From: a virus
Length of the DNA stretch: 40,188 nt
Virus record (IMG/VR): IMGVR_UViG_3300035196_000052
Location: 1 to 40,188 of that record
Direction: 5' to 3' (one strand)
Shown: positions 36,501 to 40,188 of the stretch, in pieces
Layout: each line of letters opens with the position of its first letter
How positions within the stretch are numbered: the stretch's first letter is position 1
Notes under the pieces: model-generated
Told to the model about the DNA's origin: nothing
What the model saw: only the letters and a program-made list of their open reading frames with translations
The model's database searches: none
Made by a program: the position numbers and the translations under genes

Positions 36501-37836
36501 TGATGACACTAATAGAGTAGCTTTCTTAACTGGGTTTGAAGAACAATACTTTCAAAACAATCCACAGATGGCTCAGCAAAAAGCACTGAAGAGATTTGAA
36601 ATCCCAGGTGGTGGAGCTTATTACACATTGAAATCAGAGGTTAGTAATCCTCCTATGTATATATCTGCAAAGGTATCTACTAAGAGTAAGCTTAAACAAC
36701 ACAAGTGGAAGCTATACAGACAGGAAAGAGCAGGAGTGTATGTTGAGATTGAAGTTCTTGGTGCACTAGGTATGGCTGAGTATCAGTATCAAATAGCTAA
36801 TGCTACTTCAAGTGTTACAGATAAAGAGTTTGTAAGAAATGAAGTATCAGAAATTGAGTCTAAGTTTCATGAGAATGAAAATTTAGGTACTCTTCCTGAC
36901 AATGGTACTCCTATAGTAGAGATAACAAGCACAATTGCAAAAGGAGAGTTTGGAGATGACCAAAGAATAATGGAAATCGCTAACTTCATTGCACCATTAT
37001 TAAATGATGTAGATGAATACAATGAGTATGATGGTGGAGCTGCAGGGACTACTAGTAGAAAGACTGGAAACATTAAGATGAATGTAGACAGAATACCAAC
37101 TAGAGCACACTTTGCTAAAACCTTTATTCATGAGGCTTTACATAACTTAACTGCTAGATACATTAGAGATTTTGTAGATGGTAATGGGACAATAGCTGAA
37201 GGAGCTCCAAGTGAGGTTTATACTTATATGAATGTATTCAGTCAGTTTAAAGAACAACTGAGAAATAAAGACACAGTAAAGTATGATAACTTTTTGAAAG
37301 AGTATGGAGATTATAAAACCAGAAGAGACAGTAATCAATCTATCTCCTCTGAACACTTCACTCTTAAAGGAGATGAGTTTGAAACTTACTATGCTGCTAT
37401 AAACCCTCAGGAGTTCTTAGCTGTGACATTATCTAATACTAATGAGACATTTAGAAATACTTTAAAAGGTATGGACTATCTTGCTATCCCTAAGGGATTA
37501 ATGGAAAAGCTGACAGATGTTTTAGTTAGAATAATTAATAAAATTGCTAAAAGAGAAAACTTAGAGAATAATTCCTTAGCTTTGCAGGCAATCAAGTCTA
37601 GCTTGATGGTTACAAAGAGGGGGAGTGAACATAACTTTAAGAAATATAAAAAAGCTCCTAAGGCAGTTAAAGTGACACAAGCTCCCTCCCCTTTAACAGA
37701 AGAGGCAGCGTATTTGGCATTTCTTGAACAACAGATATTATCTGAGGAAGGTGGACCAGAGTTCACACCAGAAGGTCCAAGTGCTGGAGTCTCTTTTAAA
37801 AGTATAACAGATGACATTAATAATAAATGTAAATAA
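24538..37836 (+). CDS. Giant virion fusion protein: N-terminal module, virion RNA polymerase, zincin protease
   Basis: The product has 4432 aa. Residues 1-~2030 are a virion module of helical and linker regions, including a Gly/Ala-rich amphipathic stretch (391-455) with a tandem repeat. At ~2042 begins a crAss-type RNA polymerase (KLGTALKRLFAQ); its catalytic double-psi beta-barrel carries D3228-F-D3230-I-D3232, the DFDID metal-binding motif known from the crAss-like phage phi14:2 virion polymerase. It is preceded by FRIPTSSHGLGSAIKIVGF. The polymerase region ends near 4080. A zincin follows with H4198-E-A-L-H4202 and E4292 in NPQEFLA as likely third ligand. The polymerase is expected to be ejected and to transcribe early genes. 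By eye the only cysteine is residue 4431. The fusion of these three parts is the notable feature. Confidence 0.9.
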   Translation: MNEEQILALQANGYTYTGGGIIDSEGVYQSSVEVLGVTYDSIATEDEYNLLQEEETEYAVNEQAREAELKAEQDSLLAYEKEPMANTIDHVRPETYDQYMQNKVANNEPGAYEDKEDFVEQLESKALVEEVEKNLETGEAIYTKAVFTGVGKDPMFQDKGINYDVLDKIVPLEKRLAEIESIDEDVDTRVARYNKENQVKLDSNAWYNPENVLLHFDNFMGSIFAALSPDGASMDNKELKKEYIKTTEERDNVLKPEIEKISQIIKDGELDFYDKDYEKNYNASSLVSREDAGINNYMRRQLQSKVDELDAYVNDDNVYNLLGEEFLTDIATFGIRDAHDSVKYRKYLVDKLESGEERTEAETRALENMARIDLLNGLNVEQNTLYNLTYGAGHSVSFLGGGVFGRAAGKGVAKAVSAAVTKGVSKGIAGKITAKLATKGGARKITAKLATKGEVQAVRKSTGDAVGLLADVTTQATLHTSNLANTIDNHNGSVHFNFEGGKVSMQTDRMQYQAMINDIEKYQDALDRGLGTPEQRKVTKHNLVQMKEILKNTKEPQTWAGAGAKAYTGTWVEAVSEVATLGLLKGIPNNVVTRKLTENFRKTPTWSKVTAKSTKAKTIIDKINNPFPKTMEALNNFSGKRIGKPTIGGNLEEALEEVVVQAVPVWGETDAEASARKNELLNGSFYFNVLAQAPIQKIIMSPVGNSIRGAKYLQNKLGSDYRQTKKNFDNLMKDLQKEGITKEEIDGIMMAAGSGNFSQTEYKNKIKELTDQGKHEEANKIRENRIFNGVFQAMKHGKGKQFISALEGSLAKQQAPTTIPSEEEMATMKATQKAIAEAKAVMSSAKASEGLPNHEYILNLEYNKRNLESNKTELEQRISELQGEPETEQRDLDIKSYQESLQKTETGLRFLDKKIGVEKSPAKAKRYQDESTMMKFAQEHIASNSKVTVAQALKDNFGKSVSNQSVQKVLKQTERLQILKTFKEEMAAKKEADKQVEVTPPTETAPAEVTTQNPFGEGSISASQDQEVEDLGEEFKEIVSENMQEIETFVQDEMDGGMDIFMQMPEDEMVSTLNDADAETNPLVSIGHKMKAFAEVLKETTGRDATFEDFLMAIGGKGTIPNYQEYLTLFGNAWSNAGLGKVDVQQKYNNAIAMANSLQEKLDLATVAVTESIETTEKLEKEEKVLGLTSTPSETVVVDINGIPVVEQNRDEVYDEVHKVNYSALEFVEEEVVDEETGETYIRRSNAPVPQRNSDSPTNVNNLVNPNKNNKGDILTIGQPTAEETGKTFVSVRNENGKTVKRIPFSEWVEENRPKTGTNTQSEINKRRNEELDVELTKKAKDIPVKKEYYTDVNGNDVTVTTYRAGNKVAVFTKSGNVASENGDLEGFVEEGTKPHNTETVTSKLENKINAKYDAEIANLSGSMSIEEFSKTDEYISKVPMYYVDSEGQNVGWVAESEWFNASTEGQNDGTKIKVSNLSSLEKKEIEVKRLSALNLRKEILAGNTKEFEILSDGTSFVRLKIQKEEADGTPIPPKKLNEVAKTSHVAVMGTSGLNFVDGGVKIDTGDIINWGDSDAGFSKKIKQTSKDGKSVSYVVENAGKAVYIEHVSTINGVKKYVVTLALRKNEDNKNQARQDAIETVRILAAANTILVNDTFSIGPNKQPFIAKDNPYRMTKEQAQQVHDQVKKETGLSLSTSLSELVEGLVSVKKGAEETDGKEVRGLHIAKMAHRWNKDSGMAVNSDKYVQNTTYGPRSHQGGVVSISKTEDGQFKVEKIADSYEEYLKDTLSTNLMGYNVGTEENPVFTPALQQGVRIKAIKSDNPKPLVQQVQESKTEPVVAEKIVEIKEDVVEAEVIAEVLDGNTETLSEAETTTRNEALETATALINKLGGTINPLEETDELVVSEMTSTQNVKDGILVTKGLTVEQEEDIIGSMSSELANKDANPLTILSNLEKDLKEAAKEIEASLETLESFKGNLAVENVTSSLETLKEQIKQVSKDKGKLLTEATERGKRENFVVDVYEETEGESVKDYSKKSNEEKPVDKLGTALKRLFAQVETGETGFLGRKKITPFKSMYDTVLLTLSSSIGSTTDFKDMMRILKQYEKSNFWVSSLVEKLESSEESVQNSFVYNMHAQKVSAYFSGFTNDGTTLNATLYESNSNSAVRVIKNNWKENFKRNKINKKGVVNKEEMTRLYNEYLSWGASPEKQSLETLQTWLGAFGIRVSERAMEEMMKGQLAIVKDGIAEKKSLKQLFEDSAGVFNILNKFLIDNRGENDAAINFYAKPKTHPFENMHSILEQVAYLEAKNNSRYASTTRRSGQKTVTEVENMTYFYQQIRKLKNSVMAKNSYLGKLRETAFAKDSYMLRMLAEDPEFLETFDHGLMDLMSLKDVYKDTPMFAGIDELSEEDYQLALRIAYQSKGRKGKLDKASGFKLRPPHMNTLTNSDKGRMVLMKTFVYDFYASDQSFTQDAEGNYIFTDQVNELMYDNYVMPELRRMYSFIAGGRNTDIKGYAQGAERFNIFPVLNTVKNKKGQTIRDAIIEKVKAGISEADAMEAIKKEFKEVSTKEVEKNTFAEARKVSDNRSVPNDVDFMAARTIGTDQERNMLAEVDFILNSKLTSMNYMQMVAGDPAMYYNADHSSATSNNLVEATKASVISAVNIGKRMAAMIAPGKNLANSKGDTYLQVMMEDVYGAAENLLDIVGWHYSQKEINATHEESGFTYRDMIKRVVEGDNSFEDILKDRFSNIADFIGIESTDAQEYSTVKEHLYVLEKQGRIPQEILDAIRTKIDAQNKFYAVEENQGKPIPAELALSQVINSANKSINGLTMTEILLQPLKPVYTGSILKDGVNRMVYIKSSSFPLIPELTAGRKLDGLRVKMETLENQTGKTVRASYQSANKVGGLTGDKTFSDIDAPLSLDNTIELDREHFKIQQDVPNKSQKTGDDTVSMGTQIFKLLFGDGMTDLKGFMYQGEELTGEEMKEKFFETFSAMVNMKKGKFLDALGLDENMVPIDEKKSKELVQQLILAEAESRGFSKQDLKSLELVGPKDEFRLPLWATGNSNKFEAMLNALITNKIFKQKIPGNKFVTASEAGFEVAEDYKGVNRSKIIHIGDFKGGTLKSTKNAQGQIIKAEVLMPSRFKLGGKLIDIFDGFNEATGQGDYITLVEGTYQLREEMFDKEVLEQFAFRIPTSSHGLGSAIKIVGFLPPESGDLVVTPKGFIAQMGQDFDIDSLTAYQYHHIVRQDGKIEKLTEENSDAYIAEKTNEIATLQRLITTEGKYAPETAKMIDGLVQGLLGEDEAMTFNIYPHTEAELKDMVAFLKSQIKGSYEQKLLENKFVETHIAVFSNPAAQDKINKALSMAYAEGQAADIQQLIDTNAEESTTFDMLSPEYQRVKMNNGSTGSIAIGIYAKGVTLHSGFQQAISKGGVHLTRMVNKTKTRASVVVGNLASNGNFGSKATLATSKAVAFLGRPISTVLDERTNTATDNEKAQILGKTGLNHKSAIAVDSMMAMLGFDSEHEIIKEEEYIEGEPFHRKKSINGKTVFYKEYSIPYLLHSQPIVKEFFAILNQKESISSLEFPVNPKQEAIDALIVKYGTAGSVIQGGRYGQEVSRMMGEDVITVFESTQDNKQFTGKRLAGNVSLGDKADNVQQLEILALYAQLMSDAEGVKEAGQLVDMNNLGKSMWESATKEDDFREYFSNTDENSNLDGVELLVGDIVYDGETIEEGETYIDLGKGVYLIPRTNQGIMVGTALSLSTNLFNGLFPAKSVYLNKIMSKILASSKVNINNSFALIKAKEHMFQEMKRYITTSQMLGLFNTNAKEVRETLFTDVEGHNTSLSTYIDHLYSDDSAEFSKGVEKVRGNLFLNLLNFQYGEDGKPSLITFNNQESFEANQEAIFTAFKALIAEDISLPRINRNGETEFYSTRLLAQELIAYSYASGGIVQGALQFHKFLPIEYLDDMTANISTGDNMTASGVLRQFNSLMNDDTNRVAFLTGFEEQYFQNNPQMAQQKALKRFEIPGGGAYYTLKSEVSNPPMYISAKVSTKSKLKQHKWKLYRQERAGVYVEIEVLGALGMAEYQYQIANATSSVTDKEFVRNEVSEIESKFHENENLGTLPDNGTPIVEITSTIAKGEFGDDQRIMEIANFIAPLLNDVDEYNEYDGGAAGTTSRKTGNIKMNVDRIPTRAHFAKTFIHEALHNLTARYIRDFVDGNGTIAEGAPSEVYTYMNVFSQFKEQLRNKDTVKYDNFLKEYGDYKTRRDSNQSISSEHFTLKGDEFETYYAAINPQEFLAVTLSNTNETFRNTLKGMDYLAIPKGLMEKLTDVLVRIINKIAKRENLENNSLALQAIKSSLMVTKRGSEHNFKKYKKAPKAVKVTQAPSPLTEEAAYLAFLEQQILSEEGGPEFTPEGPSAGVSFKSITDDINNKCK
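25822..25899 (+). repeat. Tandem 39-bp duplication in the giant gene
   Basis: Two adjacent 39-bp copies (25822-25860 and 25861-25899) differ at only two positions. Each encodes A-(G/R)-KITAKLATKG-(G/E), residues 429-441 and 442-454 of the giant protein. The near-identity indicates a recent in-frame duplication within a basic, amphipathic Ala/Gly-rich segment that might interact with membrane. Confidence 0.85.
34219..34233 (+). other. Catalytic DFDID motif of the virion RNA polymerase
   Basis: These codons encode D3228-F-D-I-D3232. In crAss-like virion RNA polymerases the aspartates of this motif coordinate the catalytic magnesium in the second double-psi beta-barrel, as in two-barrel polymerases related to eukaryotic RNA-silencing RdRPs. 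The surrounding IAQMGQ...SLTAYQY matches the family context. Confidence 0.9.
37129..37143 (+). other. HExxH zinc-protease motif
   Basis: These codons encode H4198-E-A-L-H4202 in FIHEALHNL, near the C-terminus of the giant protein. E4292 in NPQEFLA, about 90 residues downstream, fits the third zinc ligand of phage/plasmid zincins. It could process the giant polyprotein or cut host or virion proteins; the target is unknown. Confidence 0.75.
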
Positions 37837-37838
37837 AT

Positions 37839-40188
37839 ATGAGTAAAATATGTAAAGCAACCTTAGTTGCAGTAAAAGAGGACTATGATAAAAGAGTCCA
37901 AATCTACATTAAGAAACTCTACAACAAAAGCTTTGAACAACTAACTGATAAGACTAACCCCATGCATACGGTGCAAGGGGTTAAGTTCTTAAACATCAAA
38001 AGGAGTATAGGCAGTTCTACTGCTTTCTCTATTGAGGTTAATAAGGAAGGTATGGATAAGCTAATAGTTATGGAAACCTACAGAGCAATGAAGATGGATG
38101 GTCAAGATGAGAATGTTTTGCCTCCTCTTCCACCTGCAAGTATGTTGCCTGGTACACCTGTAAAAAATGATTTTGATTTCTTACAGACTATTGAGCACAG
38201 AAAAAAACTTAAAGAACAGGTAGATGTAAAGATTCAACTTTTAAAAAATGAGGAATTAAGAACTGGAGAAAGCAGGGCTCAGCTTGAACAGATAGCTTCT
38301 CTTAAAGAACTGTCTATCAGTCTGTTTAAAGAGATTAAAACCTTAGAGGACAATGATTCAGACACTATGGCATTTATTGATAATATCAGAGTAGACATAG
38401 TTAATATGCAAAACCTTTTAAGAAATCCTACAATTGAGAATTTAGAGTTTGTTAAGAAGTATGTTGATATGATTGGTTACATGACCTCTAGTCAAAAGGG
38501 AGGATTCTTAACTGAATCTTTTATAACACTTGCTAAAAATAATCCTCCTGTACACGCTGCTATAGTTAAGGCTAAAGCAGGTCTTAAAGCTGTAGAAGAT
38601 GATTTAAAAGCTGAAGTTGAATTAAGAGTTCTGGAGAAGATAGAATTTCATCTGAGACAGACAGAAGAAAATAAAAATGCCCAAGATGATTTTATTAAAG
38701 AAGAAGCAAAAAGATTATATGACATTCAGTTTGCTTCTAGAGTTGGTAAAGATTACATAGGTGTAAAATACTACACCAGAATGGATAATCAAGAAGAGGG
38801 AGAAGTAATTACTTCTGTAATTAAGAAAGCTTATGATGATGCTGTTAGAAATAACGGTAAGAAAGGTGTGGAAGATAAGCTTTTAGCAAAAGAGAAGTCT
38901 ATTACTAAAAGATTAATGGACACTGGAAATTTTATAGGGACTTTCTTTAATAAGAAAGCTGATTGGAGTATTTTTAAGACTGCCAATAAAGGAGAGAGCA
39001 GATTGATAAATGTTTTTACTGTAGGGTGGCAAGAATTCAAGAAAAAGAATGCTATCAGACAGAAAAGTGTAACAAAAATATCTTATGTTTTTACGGCTGA
39101 GAATTCTGATGCTCAATTGAATACAATTGATAAGCATTATGAAGACTTGTCAAAAGAAGCTGATTTTATAGATGTTAGAAAACTTCCTGAAATAATTGCT
39201 GACTCTTCATTTTCTGAATTCTCTGGTAATTTTGCAAATGACCAAGAAGCCCTAGATTACAAACAGGAGCTGATTGACAGAATGGGACAAAGAGAGTATA
39301 ATAAACTCGTTAAAGAAGCACAAGATAATATTAGTGCTTTTATGATAGAGAAAGATGTTAAATTACAAAGACTGTTAGAAGAGTATGGAGCAACAAATGC
39401 AGGAGAATTGCAGGATAAGATGTATAAAGCAGACGCTGAGAATGTGTGGAATTTTTACTTACAGAACTTTTATACTAAGTCTCCATTTGTGTTTGCAGAA
39501 AATCATTTTGACCAGGCTACAGGTAATAAGGTTGCTAAGTCTTTCTTTATAGATGGTAAACAATACATTAATCATGATGCAAGAGCCAACTTGGAGTACA
39601 GTACTTTCACCCCTAAAGACAAACATAAAGACAAGAGATTTGAAGAGAACATCAAGAGTGACCCTGTACTGTTAGAAGCATGGGAGCTTATGGATGAATT
39701 GGTTGAGTACTCTAACTTAAATGGAACTAACTACAATGAATCCTCAGACTTATTAACAGATTTAGGTCATGAAAAACTAGACACACACCTTTTATCAGAT
39801 ATACTGGGTTTGGTTTCCCCAAAAATTCTCAAGAATATAAAAAGACTAATTGGTCGTTTTACTGGAACTATATCTGGTAAGGAGTACCAATCTGAAACTG
39901 GAGAAAGGAATATCACTGGTTCTCGTATAACTACAGAAAGTAAGATAGGACCTCAATACAAAAAATTACTAGCTATTGATGGTGTTTCCGAAAAGGATTT
40001 AACTCCCGAAAAGAAACAAGATTACAGAGAAAGAGCTGTAGAACTAGTTGAAGCACAAGAGAATAATGATAATTTACTACATAATATAGTAACTTCTTCT
40101 CAAACCACTGGAGCTTTCAAAGCTAAGAAAGAAGTTGAAACTTTTGTTAATTTTATGGCTGACCAACTAAGAAATGTTAAAGATAGAC
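37839..40188 (+). CDS. Second giant virion protein, 5' part (runs off the window)
   Basis: ATG at 37839 follows the previous stop by 2 nt and opens a frame that stays open to the window edge, giving 783 complete codons plus one base. The protein starts MSKICKATLVAVKEDYDKRV and is long, charged and mostly helical, with coiled-coil-like stretches (for example HRKKLKEQVDVKIQLLKN near residue 118). Size, location and style match the additional giant virion proteins that accompany the polymerase in crAss-like phages. No DxDxD or HExxH motif appears in the visible part. By eye there is a single cysteine, at residue 5. Function unknown; probable ejected cargo. Confidence 0.8.
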   Translation, partial: MSKICKATLVAVKEDYDKRVQIYIKKLYNKSFEQLTDKTNPMHTVQGVKFLNIKRSIGSSTAFSIEVNKEGMDKLIVMETYRAMKMDGQDENVLPPLPPASMLPGTPVKNDFDFLQTIEHRKKLKEQVDVKIQLLKNEELRTGESRAQLEQIASLKELSISLFKEIKTLEDNDSDTMAFIDNIRVDIVNMQNLLRNPTIENLEFVKKYVDMIGYMTSSQKGGFLTESFITLAKNNPPVHAAIVKAKAGLKAVEDDLKAEVELRVLEKIEFHLRQTEENKNAQDDFIKEEAKRLYDIQFASRVGKDYIGVKYYTRMDNQEEGEVITSVIKKAYDDAVRNNGKKGVEDKLLAKEKSITKRLMDTGNFIGTFFNKKADWSIFKTANKGESRLINVFTVGWQEFKKKNAIRQKSVTKISYVFTAENSDAQLNTIDKHYEDLSKEADFIDVRKLPEIIADSSFSEFSGNFANDQEALDYKQELIDRMGQREYNKLVKEAQDNISAFMIEKDVKLQRLLEEYGATNAGELQDKMYKADAENVWNFYLQNFYTKSPFVFAENHFDQATGNKVAKSFFIDGKQYINHDARANLEYSTFTPKDKHKDKRFEENIKSDPVLLEAWELMDELVEYSNLNGTNYNESSDLLTDLGHEKLDTHLLSDILGLVSPKILKNIKRLIGRFTGTISGKEYQSETGERNITGSRITTESKIGPQYKKLLAIDGVSEKDLTPEKKQDYRERAVELVEAQENNDNLLHNIVTSSQTTGAFKAKKEVETFVNFMADQLRNVKDR

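Overview
The window is a dense, entirely forward-strand virion-morphogenesis region of a tailed phage. The gene order and several diagnostic proteins point to a crAss-like phage (order Crassvirales) that infects a Bacteroidota host. The diagnostic items are a crAss-type major capsid protein, HU/IHF-like and PD-(D/E)XK proteins inside the structural block, a roughly 2000-residue muzzle-type tail protein, and a giant virion protein carrying the DFDID motif of the crAss virion RNA polymerase. The DNA is AT-rich. Gene starts are preceded by A/T-rich leaders with no Shine-Dalgarno sequence, as is usual for Bacteroidota. The 13.3-kb giant ORF has no in-frame TAG or TGA, so the standard bacterial code is in use here. 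No tRNA, CRISPR array, insertion sequence or terminator hairpin was seen, and no gene-free stretch exceeds 31 bases. The portal and terminase genes are expected upstream of the window, and the last gene runs off the right edge.

Layout: (1) 18-6253, head and neck: probable scaffold, major capsid protein, a conserved unknown, a probable capsid accessory protein, a ring/connector-like protein and two small Cys-containing unknowns. (2) 6256-10270, fibres and receptor processing: two fibre proteins with related N-terminal anchors, and an alpha/beta-hydrolase (esterase-like) encoded with them. (3) 10290-12213: a holin and a metallophosphoesterase. (4) 12237-15363: a PD-(D/E)XK nuclease, a ring protein with a zinc-finger-like Cys set, an HU/IHF-like protein, a small unknown and a second tail ring/connector protein. 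(5) 15363-21233: the 1956-aa muzzle/tail-hub protein. (6) 21265-40188: virion cargo, consisting of two mid-sized cargo proteins, a 4432-aa fusion (N-terminal virion module, RNA polymerase, zincin metalloprotease) and the first 783 codons of another giant protein.

Working model (inference from crAss-like phages): capsid, ring and muzzle proteins build a podovirus-type particle, and fibres plus esterase engage a host surface polysaccharide. The cargo proteins are then ejected, so that the virion polymerase can start early transcription. Three observations stand out. Cysteine is almost absent from the whole cargo cassette (2 in about 6300 residues) but clustered in capsid-accessory and ring proteins. 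A Bacteroidota -7-like TAnnTTTG box lies exactly 4 nt before the ATG of three genes, suggesting leaderless transcription units. The polymerase is fused between a large N-terminal module and a C-terminal protease.
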